Of a DNA stretch of 64,000 nucleotides, positions 28,245-39,362 are shown piece after piece (position 1 is the stretch's first letter; each line of letters starts with the position of its first letter). Source of the DNA: Catellatospora sp. IY07-71 (GTDB lineage Bacteria > Actinomycetota > Actinomycetes > Mycobacteriales > Micromonosporaceae); contig NZ_AP023360.1 in NCBI RefSeq assembly GCF_018326265.1, forward strand, positions 1,975,501-2,039,500, read 5' to 3'. A model generated the notes under the pieces. That model worked only from the letters and a program-made list of their open reading frames with translations, searched no databases and was not told the origin of the DNA. The position numbers were made by a program, and so were the translations under genes.

Positions 28245-29171
28245 ATGGTCCAGCCTGGGCCGGAGCAGCCGGCTGCCTACCGAGTCTCCCACCTTGATGC
28301 TCTCGAAGCCGAGAGCATCTTCGTGATGCGGGAGGTCGTCGCCGAGTTCGAGCGCCCGGTGCTGCTGTTCTCGGGTGGTAAAGACTCCATCGTGATGCTG
28401 CGGCTGGCGCAGAAGGCGTTCGCGCCGGGGCGGATCCCGTTCCCGGTGATGCACGTCGACACCGGCCACAACTTTCCCGAGGTGCTCGAATACCGGGATC
28501 GCCGGGTCGACGAGCTGGGACTGCAGCTGATCGTGGCGTCGGTGCCCGACGCGATCGCGCGTGGGCTGGTCGCGGAGCCGGCTGGTGGGTCGCGGAACCG
28601 GATTCAGACGCCGGTGTTGCTGGACGCGGTGGACAAGTACCGGTTCGATGCGCTGTTCGGTGGTGCGCGCCGGGACGAGGAGAAGGCGCGGGCCAAGGAG
28701 CGGGTGTTCTCGTTCCGGGACGAGTTCGGGCAGTGGGATCCGAAGAATCAGCGTCCTGAGCTGTGGTCTTTGTACAACGGTCGGCATCATCCGGGTGAGA
28801 GCATCCGGGTGTTCCCGTTGTCGAACTGGACCGAGCTGGACATCTGGCACTACATCGCGCGGGAGGCGATCCCGCTGCCGTCGATCTACTACGCGCATGA
28901 GCGTGAGGTCGTCGACCGGGACGGGATGCTGTTCGCGGTCAACGAGTTCATTGCGGCGCGGGCCGGTGAGTCGGTGTTCAAGGCCAGGGTGCGTTACCGC
29001 ACGGTCGGGGATGCCACGCTGACCGCCGCCGTCGCGTCGGAGGCGGACACGGTGGAGAAGGTCATCGCCGAGGTCGCCGCGACACGGGTGACCGAGCGTG
29101 GCGCCACGCGTGGCGATGACAAGGTCAGCGAGGCGGCGATGGAAGACCGCAAGCGTGAGGGGTACTTCTGA
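28245..29171 (+). CDS. cysD: Sulfate adenylyltransferase subunit 2
   Basis: 308-residue catalytic subunit of ATP sulfurylase; it makes adenosine 5'-phosphosulfate from ATP and sulfate, driven by GTP hydrolysis in CysN. The PP-loop is LLFSGGKDSIVMLRLAQKAF; further family stretches are MHVDTGHNFPEV and FGGARRDEEKARAKERVFSF. The start has AGGAAAGG upstream. A TAGGGT or TAATTC hexamer about 35-45 bases upstream may be the -10. Overlaps cysN by one base. Confidence 0.96.
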   Translation: MVQPGPEQPAAYRVSHLDALEAESIFVMREVVAEFERPVLLFSGGKDSIVMLRLAQKAFAPGRIPFPVMHVDTGHNFPEVLEYRDRRVDELGLQLIVASVPDAIARGLVAEPAGGSRNRIQTPVLLDAVDKYRFDALFGGARRDEEKARAKERVFSFRDEFGQWDPKNQRPELWSLYNGRHHPGESIRVFPLSNWTELDIWHYIAREAIPLPSIYYAHEREVVDRDGMLFAVNEFIAARAGESVFKARVRYRTVGDATLTAAVASEADTVEKVIAEVAATRVTERGATRGDDKVSEAAMEDRKREGYF

Positions 29172-30472
29172 TGACCGCTGTTGCAGAGCCCGCCGCCGAG
29201 GCCCGGCACGAGGGGCGCGTCGACCTGCTGCGTTTCGCGACGGCGGGGTCGGTCGACGACGGTAAGAGCACGCTGATCGGGCGGCTGCTGTACGACACGA
29301 AGTCGCTGTTCGAAGACCAGCTCGAAGCGGTCGAGGCGGTGTCGGCGGCGCGTGGGGACGAGTACACCAACCTCGCCCTGCTCACCGACGGGCTGCGCGC
29401 CGAGCGGGAACAGGGCATCACCATCGACGTCGCCTACCGGTACTTCGCCACCCCGCGGCGCAAGTTCATCATCGCCGACACCCCCGGCCACATCCAGTAC
29501 ACCCGCAACATGGTCACCGGCGCCTCCACCGCCGACCTCGCGCTGGTCCTCGTGGATGCGCGCAAGGGCATCGTGGAGCAGTCACGCCGGCACGCGTTCC
29601 TGTGCTCGCTGCTGCGCGTGCCGCACCTGGTCCTGTGCGTCAACAAGATGGACCTCGTCGACTACGACCAGCAGGTTTACGACCGCATCGTCGACGAGTT
29701 CACCAGCTTCGCGGCGAAACTCGACATCACCGACCTGGCGATCATCCCCATCAGCGCGCTGCAGGGCGACAACATCGCCACCCGCTCGGCGAACATGCCC
29801 TGGTACGAAGGCCCCAGCCTGCTGCACCACCTCGAACACGTGCACATCGCCTCCGACCGCAACCTCGTCGACGTCCGCTTCCCCGTCCAGTACGTCATCC
29901 GGCCCCAGTCCACGACCGTCACCGACTACCGCGGTTACGCGGGCCAGGTCGCCTCCGGCATCCTCAAACCCGGCGACGAGGTCATGGTCCTGCCCTCAGG
30001 CATGACCACCCGCATCGCCGGCATCGACACCGCCGACGGACCCGTCACCGAGGCGTTCCCGCCCATGTCGGTGACCGTCCGGCTCGAAGACGAGATCGAC
30101 ATCTCGCGCGGGGACATGATCTGCCGACCCCACAACACCCCCACCCCCGCCCAGGACATCGAAGCCCTCGTCTGCTGGATGGACGAAACCAAGCCCCTCA
30201 CCGTCGGCGGCAAGTACGCGATCAAGCACACCACCCGCACCGCACGCGCGATCGTCAAAAGCCTGCAATACCGGCTCGACGTCAACACCCTGCACCGCGA
30301 CGAAACCGCCGGCCAGCTCGGCCTCAACGACATCGGCCGCGTCCGGCTGCGCACCACGATCCCGCTGATGGCCGACGAATACCGCCGCAACCGCACCACC
30401 GGCGGGTTCATCATCATCGACGAGACCACCAACCGCACCGTCGCCGCCGGCATGATCATCGAAGCCGGCTAG
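29171..30472 (+). CDS. cysN: Sulfate adenylyltransferase subunit 1 (GTPase)
   Basis: 433-residue EF-Tu-like GTPase subunit of ATP sulfurylase. G1 is GSVDDGKSTLIGRLLYD, G3 is ADTPGH, G4 is NKMD; two beta-barrel domains follow. There is no fused APS kinase (CysC) domain and no cysC gene next to it, so APS is either reduced directly or phosphorylated by an enzyme encoded elsewhere. Starts in the cysD stop (TGATG), implying coupled translation. After it comes a 526-base non-coding region with several repeats. Confidence 0.96.
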   Translation: MTAVAEPAAEARHEGRVDLLRFATAGSVDDGKSTLIGRLLYDTKSLFEDQLEAVEAVSAARGDEYTNLALLTDGLRAEREQGITIDVAYRYFATPRRKFIIADTPGHIQYTRNMVTGASTADLALVLVDARKGIVEQSRRHAFLCSLLRVPHLVLCVNKMDLVDYDQQVYDRIVDEFTSFAAKLDITDLAIIPISALQGDNIATRSANMPWYEGPSLLHHLEHVHIASDRNLVDVRFPVQYVIRPQSTTVTDYRGYAGQVASGILKPGDEVMVLPSGMTTRIAGIDTADGPVTEAFPPMSVTVRLEDEIDISRGDMICRPHNTPTPAQDIEALVCWMDETKPLTVGGKYAIKHTTRTARAIVKSLQYRLDVNTLHRDETAGQLGLNDIGRVRLRTTIPLMADEYRRNRTTGGFIIIDETTNRTVAAGMIIEAG

Positions 30473-30669
30473 CCGACACCGGCAGCGCGAACTACCAACA
30501 GCCAACCGCACCCGCCCATCGGGCAGGTGCGGTTCGCTGTTTCGCAGAACCAGCGCCGCGGCTCCCCGCCCCGCAAGTTCACCAGTCCGGAAGCGCGTCA
30601 GCCTGCGGCCCTGCCGGCTCAGCTGCCGGCGGTTCAGCCACCCCGGCTCACGCCCCGCTCCGCCAAGCC

Positions 30670-30735
30670 ATGATCCGTTTTTGTGGACGCTCACCGTCGC
30701 TATAGCAACAGCCAGCGTCCACAAAAACCGATCAT
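30670..30735. repeat. Long inverted repeat, single-copy type
   Basis: 22-base arms (30670-30691 and 30714-30735) with one mismatch, 22-base loop. GATC lies two bases from the outer ends of both arms. Confidence 0.8.
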
Positions 30736-30774
30736 CGAACCGCCCCCACCCACCCGGCCCTGCCACAGCGCATC

Positions 30775-30829
30775 GATCATGAAGTTAGGGCAGCGACACG
30801 CCGTCGAACCCGCCCATAAGTTCATGATC
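30775..30829 (-). repeat. Type A palindromic element, copy 1
   Basis: A 55-base element with GATCATGAA at one end and TTCATGATC at the other. Reversed, it matches the copy at 49283-49358: shared blocks are GATCATGAAGTTAGGG, CGACACGCCGTCGAAC and CATAAGTTCATGATC. A third, partly diverged copy lies within a gene at 63075-63136. Confidence 0.85.
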
Positions 30830-30877
30830 GCCGCAGTGCCGCAGTGCCGCAGTGCCGCAGTGCCGCAGTGCCGCAGT
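30830..30877. repeat. Six perfect tandem copies of GCCGCAGT
   Basis: Six identical 8-bp units without a gap, directly after the type A element. The unit ends of the type A flank (CGCAGTGC in the other copies) look like the seed of this expansion. Confidence 0.95.
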
Positions 30878-30884
30878 GCCGGTT

Positions 30885-30944
30885 GCAGTTTCGGGGAAAG
30901 TGCAGCGTTCCTGAGGTGTGAAGCTGCACTTTCCCCGAAACTGC
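30885..30944. repeat. Type B palindromic element, copy 1
   Basis: Perfect 22-base arms (30885-30906 and 30923-30944) with a 16-base loop; the core TTTCGGGGAAA-STGCA (S = C or G) is shared with the elements at 39363 and 52271. Confidence 0.9.
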
Positions 30945-30998
30945 GGGCGCGGTGGGGCGGAGGCGGGGCTTGCGGGGTCCCGGCGGGGTCGGGGGTGG

Positions 30999-31439
30999 TC
31001 AGGTGATCGAGTAGGTGACGTAACCGTCGACCTCGTGGAAGCCGAGGGTGCGGTAGAGGGTGCGGGCGGGGGTGTTGTCGTGTTCGGTCTGCAGGGAGAC
31101 GCGGCGGGCGCCTGCCGCGCGGGCGGCGGACACGACGTGCTCGACCAGGGCTCGCGCGTGTCCGCGGCCACGGTGCTCGGGGCGCACGTACAGGTCGCGT
31201 ACCAGCCAGAAGGTGCCCAGGGTGATGGACGCGGGCAGCACCGAGACGGTGACCAGGCCGCAGGGGCGGCCGGTGGTGAAGGCCGCGCTGATCCGCAGGC
31301 TGCCTGAGGTGGCCTGGTCCTGGAGCCACTGCCGGGTGGCGCCGTACGCCCGCTGCTCGCCGTAGTGAGCCCGGTAGTCGTCGAACAGCTCGGCGACCCC
31401 GCCGAAGGCGGCGGCCGACGGCTCCACCCAGGTGATCAT
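30999..31439 (-). CDS. GNAT family N-acetyltransferase
   Basis: 146-residue acetyltransferase. The acetyl-CoA loop is LYVRPEHRGRGHARALVEHV and the C-terminal motif B is NTPARTLYRTLGFHEVDGYV. Substrate unknown. Its ATG overlaps the stop of the upstream SPFH gene by four bases (ATGA), so the two are translated together; it might acetylate the SPFH protein or a shared partner, but nothing in the sequence proves that. Confidence 0.88.
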   Translation of the reverse strand: MITWVEPSAAAFGGVAELFDDYRAHYGEQRAYGATRQWLQDQATSGSLRISAAFTTGRPCGLVTVSVLPASITLGTFWLVRDLYVRPEHRGRGHARALVEHVVSAARAAGARRVSLQTEHDNTPARTLYRTLGFHEVDGYVTYSIT

Positions 31440-32812
31440 TCGCGGGACGCCACCGCCGCGCGGATCGCGGTGACCGCGGCGGCCAGTTCCGTGACGATGC
31501 CGGCCAGGCTGCTGCCGTCCGCGCCGGACAGGTTGACCGTGCGCAGCTCGTCGGGCTTGGGCAGCTTGGCGACGATCTCGGGCAGCTTGGCGATGAGTTC
31601 GGCCTGCACCGCCTCGGGCGAGCGCCCGTTGGCGATCTCCTGGCGGACCCGGTCGCGCTCCAGCCCGAGCAGGGCGGCGTCGTGGGTCTGTGTGGCGCGG
31701 GCGGCGGCGAGCGACAGCTCGTGCTCCAGGGTGAGCCGCTGCAGGGTCTGCTCCAGCTCCAGGCGCAGCCGGCCCATCTCGGTCTCCTGCGCGTGCCGTT
31801 CCTGCTCCAGGTGCAGCTCGTGCAGGGTGGTCTCGCTGTTCTGGCTGGCCAGGGCGCGGGCGTCGGCCTGCTCGCGTTCGCCGCGGCGCAGCTTCTCGGC
31901 GGCGTCGCGGTCGAACGCGGCGGCGGCGTTGCGGGCCTTGAGGTCGGCCAGCTCGCGGTCGTTCTCGAGGCGCTGGAGCTGGTCGAGGCGCTGGGCGGCC
32001 AGCTCCCGGCCGGTGATGACCTCCTGCGCGGAGAGTTCCGCGAGCCGGGCGAGCTGGCCCTGCTCGGAGCGGAACGGCTTCTGCAGGTTCTCCCACAGCC
32101 GGGCCGAGGTGACCACGGCCTCCTTGATCTGCACGGTGACGATGCGCAGGCCGAGGCCGGTGTCGCTGTCGCCCGCGCCCTCGGCGACGCCGCGCAGGCG
32201 GGCGGTCAGCTCCTCGATGATGGGCTGCTTGTCGCTGAGCACCTCGTGCACGCTCATGGTGGCGACCTTGTCCTTGATGGCGGCTTCGGCCTGCTCCTTG
32301 AGCTGCAGGTTCACCAGCCGCATCGGGTCGGCCGGGTCACCGAAGTCGAGTTTGCGGTACGCCGTCGCGATGTCCTGCACGATCCACTGCACGTACGCCT
32401 GGACCAGCACGCCCTGCAGCTCGCGGCAGATGCAGAACGCGTTGAGCAGGATGGTCTGCATGGTGCCGGGCACGACGAGGTAGGAGTCGGTGCGCGAGCG
32501 GTAGCGGAAGGACGTGCCGAGGCCGAGGTGCAGCGGCTTCTCCTGGCCGCGGCGGGTGTGCACGACGAACGCGTTGGGCGGCACGAGCACGGTCTTCCAC
32601 GGGCCGATGCCGGTGACGCGTACGTCCACGGCGGACGGCGGGGTGGTCGCGGCCTCGGCGGCGCTGCGCCGGGCACGGTTGCTGGTGCCGCCGCCCTCCG
32701 GGGCGGGCGCCTGGGCGGGGGGCGCCGCCTTCTTGACCCGCAGGTCCTGCTCCAGCTGGGAGGACTGGGCCATGACCTGGTCGAGGTACACGTTGCGTTC
32801 CGCGGAAGCCAT
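31436..32812 (-). CDS. SPFH/band-7 domain protein, soluble
   Basis: 458 residues. After a variable N-terminus, an SPFH-like core (about residues 70-230) includes VLVPPNAFVVHTRRGQEKPL, RSRTDSYLVVPGTMQTILLN and IVTVQIKEAVVTSARLWENL. A long Glu/Arg/Gln-rich coiled coil fills residues 240-400, and the tail is short. I see no membrane helix, unlike stomatin or flotillin proper, so it may attach to membrane by acylation or not at all. Start ATG 32812 has AGGA at about nine bases; ATGs at 32821 and further up are possible. Coupled to the GNAT gene downstream. Confidence 0.75.
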   Translation of the reverse strand: MASAERNVYLDQVMAQSSQLEQDLRVKKAAPPAQAPAPEGGGTSNRARRSAAEAATTPPSAVDVRVTGIGPWKTVLVPPNAFVVHTRRGQEKPLHLGLGTSFRYRSRTDSYLVVPGTMQTILLNAFCICRELQGVLVQAYVQWIVQDIATAYRKLDFGDPADPMRLVNLQLKEQAEAAIKDKVATMSVHEVLSDKQPIIEELTARLRGVAEGAGDSDTGLGLRIVTVQIKEAVVTSARLWENLQKPFRSEQGQLARLAELSAQEVITGRELAAQRLDQLQRLENDRELADLKARNAAAAFDRDAAEKLRRGEREQADARALASQNSETTLHELHLEQERHAQETEMGRLRLELEQTLQRLTLEHELSLAAARATQTHDAALLGLERDRVRQEIANGRSPEAVQAELIAKLPEIVAKLPKPDELRTVNLSGADGSSLAGIVTELAAAVTAIRAAVASRE

Positions 32813-32876
32813 GCGCGGCATCCTGCCGTACGCCCGCAACACCGTCCACTGTGGTGTCAGAAAGGCGGAGTGTTAA

Positions 32877-32920
32877 GAAGGGCACCTTCTTCTACGTATA
32901 ACGATAAGAAGGTGCCCTTC
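32877..32920. repeat. Type C palindromic element, copy 1
   Basis: 15-base perfect arms (32877-32891 and 32906-32920), 14-base loop, ending four bases from the galK stop. The same arm sequence recurs at 41033-41080. It is in terminator position for galK and lies upstream of the SPFH gene. Confidence 0.9.
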
Positions 32921-32923
32921 CTT

Positions 32924-34009
32924 TCAAGAGAGGCGGTGGGCGCCGGGGGCGGGGAGGGCGGTGAAGGCGGCCGGGGGGCGGAAGCCGCGGGCGGCGAAGG
33001 CGGTGTGGACGGCTTCGGCGACGGTGTCGAGCTTTTCGGCTTCGACCAGGGCCAGGACGCAGCCGCCGAAGCCGCCGCCGGTCATCCGGGCGCCGTAGGC
33101 GCCGGCGGCGAGGGCGGTCTCGACGGCCTCGTCGACCTCGGGCACGGTGATCTCGAAGTCGTCGCGCATGGACGCGTGCGAGGCCGTCATGAGGGGGCCG
33201 ATCTCGCGGAGGCGGCCTTCGCGCAGCAGCGCGATGGTCTCCAGGACGCGGGCGTTCTCGGTGACCACGTGGCGGGCGCGGCGCACCAGCAGCGGGTCGT
33301 CGAGGCGGGACAGGTCGGCCAGGGTGGCGTCGCGCAGCGCGGGCAGGCCGAGCAGCGCGGCGGCGCGCTCGCAGGCGGCGCGGCGGGCGGCGTACTCGCC
33401 GTCGACGAGCTGGTGCGGAGCCCGGCTGTCGATCACGAGGATGGCCAAGCCCTCTCCGGCCAGGTCGAGCGGGACGTGTTCGGTCGCCATGGTGCGGCAG
33501 TCGAGGAACAGCGCGTGGCCCTCGCGGCACAGCGTCGAGGCGGACTGATCCATGATCCCGCAGGGCACCCCGACGTACTCGTTCTCGGCCCGCTGGGCGA
33601 GCTTCGGCCGGTGCGCCAAGGGGATGTCCAGGCCGCCGAGGTCGGCCAGGGCGGACAGCACCGCGCACTCCAGCGCGGCCGACGAGCTGAGCCCGGCCCC
33701 GCCGGGCACGTCCGAGTCGATGTGCAGGCGTGCCCCGGGCACGTCGTGGCCGGCGTCGCGCAGCGCCCACACCACCGCGGCGACGTACGCCGCCCAGCCG
33801 GTGACCGGCTCGGACAGGTCGAAGGTGACCGTCTCGCCGGTGAGCGTCGAGGTGACCGACCATTCCGGCCGGTCGAGCCGCTCCGCCGTGACGACGGTGC
33901 GCTGCGGCAGCGCGAACGGGAGCACGAAGCCGTCGCAGTAGTCGGTGTGCTCGCCGATCAGGTTGACCCGGCCCGGCGCCGCCCAGACGCCCCGCTCGAC
34001 CCCCGTCAC
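32924..34009 (-). CDS. galK: Galactokinase
   Basis: 361-residue GHMP kinase that phosphorylates galactose at C1 in the Leloir pathway. The galactokinase signature is WAAPGRVNLIGEHTDYCDGF near the N-terminus, the ATP loop is DVPGGAGLSSSAALE and the C-terminal motif is GARMTGGGFGGCVLAL. The GTG at 34009 overlaps the galE stop by four bases (GTGA), showing a coupled galE-galK pair. galT is not present next to it. Confidence 0.95.
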   Translation of the reverse strand: MTGVERGVWAAPGRVNLIGEHTDYCDGFVLPFALPQRTVVTAERLDRPEWSVTSTLTGETVTFDLSEPVTGWAAYVAAVVWALRDAGHDVPGARLHIDSDVPGGAGLSSSAALECAVLSALADLGGLDIPLAHRPKLAQRAENEYVGVPCGIMDQSASTLCREGHALFLDCRTMATEHVPLDLAGEGLAILVIDSRAPHQLVDGEYAARRAACERAAALLGLPALRDATLADLSRLDDPLLVRRARHVVTENARVLETIALLREGRLREIGPLMTASHASMRDDFEITVPEVDEAVETALAAGAYGARMTGGGFGGCVLALVEAEKLDTVAEAVHTAFAARGFRPPAAFTALPAPGAHRLS

Positions 34010-34980
34010 AGTCCGCTCCGGTAGAACGTCCAGGCGTCGGCGACGATGTCGCGCAGGTCGGTCTTGGCCGGGGTCCAGCCCAGCTCGGCCTGCGCCTTGG
34101 CGGACGAGGCGACCAGCTCGGCCGGGTCGCCGGGGCGGCGCGGCGCGATCTCCACCGGCAGCGGGTGCCCGGTGACCTCGCGGACCGCCTCGACCACCTG
34201 CATGCAGGAGAAGCCGGTGCCGTTGCCGAGGTTGTAGATGCGGTGCTCGCCGGGGCGGGCCGCCGCCAGCGCCAGCAGGTGGGCCTGGGCCAGGTCGCCG
34301 ACGTGGATGTAGTCGCGGATGCAGGTGCCGTCGGGGGTGGGGTAGTCGTCGCCGAACACGGCGAGCTTCTCCCGGCGGCCCGCGGCGACCTCCAGCGCGA
34401 TCGGGATCAGGTGGGTCTCCGGGTCGTGCCGCTCGCCGATCATCGTGCCGTCCGGCAGCACCAGCGCGCCCGCCACGTTGAAGTAGCGCAGGCTGACCGC
34501 GGCCAGCTCGTGCGCGTGCGCCTCGGCGGCGATGGCCATGTCGACGGCCAGCTTGGTGGCGCCGTACGTGTTGACCGGCTTGGTGATCGCGTTCTCGGTC
34601 AGCGGGATCTCGGACGGGTTGCCGTAGGTGGCGGCGGTGGAGGAGAAGACCAGCCGCTTGACGCCGGCTGCGCGCATCGCGGCGAGCAGCGCCAGCGAGC
34701 CGATGGTGTTGGCCTCCCAGTGCAGCTCGGGGTGCGACATCGATTCGCCGGCCGAGATCAGCCCGGCGAAGTGGAACACGGCGTCGAACCCGGCCTCCGG
34801 GGTGAGCACCGACGCGGCGTCCTGGATGCGCGCCTGCACGAACACGGCACCCGCGGGCACCTGCGTGGCGTCGTTGCGGGAGAGGTCGTCGAGCACGACC
34901 ACCTCGTGGCCGGCGTCGACCAGCAGCCGGGCGACGACGCTGCCGACGTATCCGGCGCCTCCGGTGACCAGTACCTTCAT
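34006..34980 (-). CDS. galE: UDP-glucose 4-epimerase
   Basis: 324-residue short-chain dehydrogenase-type epimerase interconverting UDP-glucose and UDP-galactose with bound NAD. The Rossmann motif is VTGGAGYVGSVVARLL. The catalytic S/T-Y-K set is in FSSTAATYGNPSEIP and TYGATKLAVD, and the PDGTCIRDYIHVGDLA substrate stretch is intact. ATG at 34980. Together with galU at the window start and galK it connects galactose and UDP-sugar metabolism. It is divergent from the CBS protein gene. Confidence 0.95.
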   Translation of the reverse strand: MKVLVTGGAGYVGSVVARLLVDAGHEVVVLDDLSRNDATQVPAGAVFVQARIQDAASVLTPEAGFDAVFHFAGLISAGESMSHPELHWEANTIGSLALLAAMRAAGVKRLVFSSTAATYGNPSEIPLTENAITKPVNTYGATKLAVDMAIAAEAHAHELAAVSLRYFNVAGALVLPDGTMIGERHDPETHLIPIALEVAAGRREKLAVFGDDYPTPDGTCIRDYIHVGDLAQAHLLALAAARPGEHRIYNLGNGTGFSCMQVVEAVREVTGHPLPVEIAPRRPGDPAELVASSAKAQAELGWTPAKTDLRDIVADAWTFYRSGL

Positions 34981-35183
34981 GTAGGGCGCTCCTCGAACTC
35001 CTGGTGCGGGCCAGCCTAGCCCGCGCCGCAGCGGTCACGACGTTGCTATCTCACCATATTCAAACAGAAAACAACAGGCTCAAACGCTGTCGCCTCGCTG
35101 TCAGGGCCGCCACGGCAGGTCGCATCCCTGCTGGGCATGCTCGGCGTTCGAGAACCATTACCCCGGAACGCTACGATGCGCGC

Positions 35184-36113
35184 ATGTCCGTGCCCCGGCA
35201 GAACACCCCCCGTACGCGGGAGAATCATGGTCGAGAACCGCGCCGCCGGGAGCCCCGGTTACGCCCGCCGGGGCGGATGGCCCGGGCGGTGGCGCCGGCG
35301 ATCGTACGGGCGGCCGACGCGCTGACCCGCTGGACCAACCGCGTGCTCGGCGTCGAGGCCACCGCCGGGCGTGAGCAGATCACCGAGGCCGAGCTGCGCG
35401 AGCTGGTCGCCGTGAACACCGCGCTGGACCCGGATGAGCGGCACATCATCGGCAAGGCACTGGCCCGGTCCACCGCCACCCTGCGCGAGGTGATGGTGCC
35501 GCGTACGGAGGTCTGGTTCCTCGAGGTCGGGATGACCGTGGCCGAGGCCGTCGCCGAGGCGCGCGAGGCCGGGCACACCCGGCTGCCGATCACCGACGGC
35601 AGCCACGACGACATCGTCGGCTTCGTCCACCTGCGCGACCTGCTCTGGGACGAGCGTCCCGAGCGGCCGGTGCGCGAGCTGGCCCGGGAGATCAAGCGGC
35701 TGCCCGCCAGTAAGCCGGTGCTCGCCGCGCTGTCGGAGATGCGCCGCGAGCGGCACACCATCGCGGTGGTCGTCGACGAGTACGGCGGCACCGCCGGCAT
35801 CGTCACCCTGGAGGACCTGATCGAGGAACTCGTCGGCGAGATCCACGACGAGTACGACGAGACCCCCGCCGCCTCGGACGAGGTCGACGGCATGCTCAAC
35901 CTCGCCGACTTCGCCGAGCGCACCGGCATCGCGCTGCCCGAGGGGCCGTACGAGACCGTGGGCGGCTTCCTGATGAGCGTGCTCGGCCGGCTGCCCGCCG
36001 CCGGGGACAGCGCCACCCTGGAGGCCTACCGGCTGACCGTGCTCGCCCTGGACGGCCGCCGGGTGGCCCGCGTCCGCCTGACCCCGGTGGAGCCCGCCCC
36101 GGACGCGGTCTGA
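35184..36113 (+). CDS. CorC-like CBS-domain protein
   Basis: 309 residues. A pair of CBS domains (about 125-245, with MVPRTEVWFLEVGMTVAEAV and RHTIAVVVDEYGGTAGIVTL) is followed by an acidic linker and a C-terminal CorC/HlyC transporter-associated domain (from about 250). The N-terminal membrane domain DUF21 of hemolysin-family proteins is missing, giving the soluble CorC/YbeX layout linked to Mg/Co efflux. The N-terminal 50 residues are Arg/Pro-rich. ATG at 35184 is chosen over upstream frame noise. A linked ybeY, usual for YbeX, is not here. Confidence 0.85.
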   Translation: MSVPRQNTPRTRENHGREPRRREPRLRPPGRMARAVAPAIVRAADALTRWTNRVLGVEATAGREQITEAELRELVAVNTALDPDERHIIGKALARSTATLREVMVPRTEVWFLEVGMTVAEAVAEAREAGHTRLPITDGSHDDIVGFVHLRDLLWDERPERPVRELAREIKRLPASKPVLAALSEMRRERHTIAVVVDEYGGTAGIVTLEDLIEELVGEIHDEYDETPAASDEVDGMLNLADFAERTGIALPEGPYETVGGFLMSVLGRLPAAGDSATLEAYRLTVLALDGRRVARVRLTPVEPAPDAV

Positions 36114-36127
36114 GGCGACTCCGCTCG

Positions 36128-36216
36128 CCGCCATGATCGTCCGACTTGCCTGGCAGGTGTGCGTATCTTGAGCGCGCAAGCGCCCATGTGCCTGGCAAGT
36201 CGAGCGATCATGGCGG
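36128..36216. repeat. Long inverted repeat between convergent genes
   Basis: 28-base arms (36128-36155 and 36189-36216) with three mismatches and a 33-base loop, ending at the base before the stop codon of the sigma factor gene. GATC lies near the outer end of each arm. Probably a two-way terminator. Confidence 0.85.
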
Positions 36217-38787
<2,571 letters not shown>

Positions 38788-38813
38788 CGGAACGTTCCGG
38801 GCGGAGGCTGTCG

Positions 38814-39335
38814 GTGGAGCGCACCATCGGTATCGCGATCGGCATCCCGCAACCGTGGGGTGCCGAACTCGACGCGGCCCGCGCCTCCACCGGCGACCCG
38901 CTGGCCGCGCTGATCCCCTCGCACGTGACCCTGCTCGGCCCGACCGTGCTGGCCGTCTCCGCCGAGCTGGACCGGCGCATCGACGAGCTGCTGGCGCGGG
39001 TGGCGGCGGAGCACGCCCCGTTCACCGTGCAGCTGCGCGGCACGGGCACGTTCCGGCCGGTCAGCCAGGTGGTGTTCGTGGCACTGGCCACCGGCATCGT
39101 GGAGTGCGAGCAGCTGGCGGCGGCGATCCGCACCGGCCCGCTGGAGCGCGAGCTGACGCACCCGTACCACCCGCACGTCACCGTCGGCCACGACGTGCCC
39201 GAGCAGGCCCTCGACGACGTCTTCGAGCGGATGGCCGACTACACGGCCCGCTTCGACGTCGCCCACTTCACCCGCTACGAGCACAACGGCACCGGCCGCT
39301 GGCAGCCCATCCGCGACTACCCCCTCGGCGGCTGA
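38814..39335 (+). CDS. 2'-5' RNA ligase-like 2H phosphoesterase
   Basis: 173-residue protein of the 2H superfamily. The two catalytic H-x-T/S tetrads are HVTL (in SHVTLLGP) and HVTV (in HPHVTVGHD), spaced about 85 residues apart as usual. Members hydrolyse or ligate 2',5' or cyclic phosphate bonds in RNA or nucleotides; the physiological substrate here is unknown. GTG start 38814 with GGCGGAGG upstream. Possibly co-transcribed with trpS. Confidence 0.85.
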   Translation: MERTIGIAIGIPQPWGAELDAARASTGDPLAALIPSHVTLLGPTVLAVSAELDRRIDELLARVAAEHAPFTVQLRGTGTFRPVSQVVFVALATGIVECEQLAAAIRTGPLERELTHPYHPHVTVGHDVPEQALDDVFERMADYTARFDVAHFTRYEHNGTGRWQPIRDYPLGG

Positions 39336-39362
39336 CCCCGGCCGCGCGATGGCGGTCCGCAC

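Larger units (their letters stand above)
30473..30998. other. Non-coding repeat cluster
   Basis: 526 bases between the convergent cysN and GNAT genes. No gene-like frame is seen. It holds three different long inverted repeats (30670-30735, 30775-30829, 30885-30944) and six copies of an octamer (30830-30877), which are listed separately. The first 200 bases (30473-30669) are GC-rich with no clear element. Confidence 0.8.

Noticed and set aside
30830-30877. CRISPR-like array
   Set aside because: Units of 8 bases without spacers and no cas genes in the window; a simple tandem repeat.
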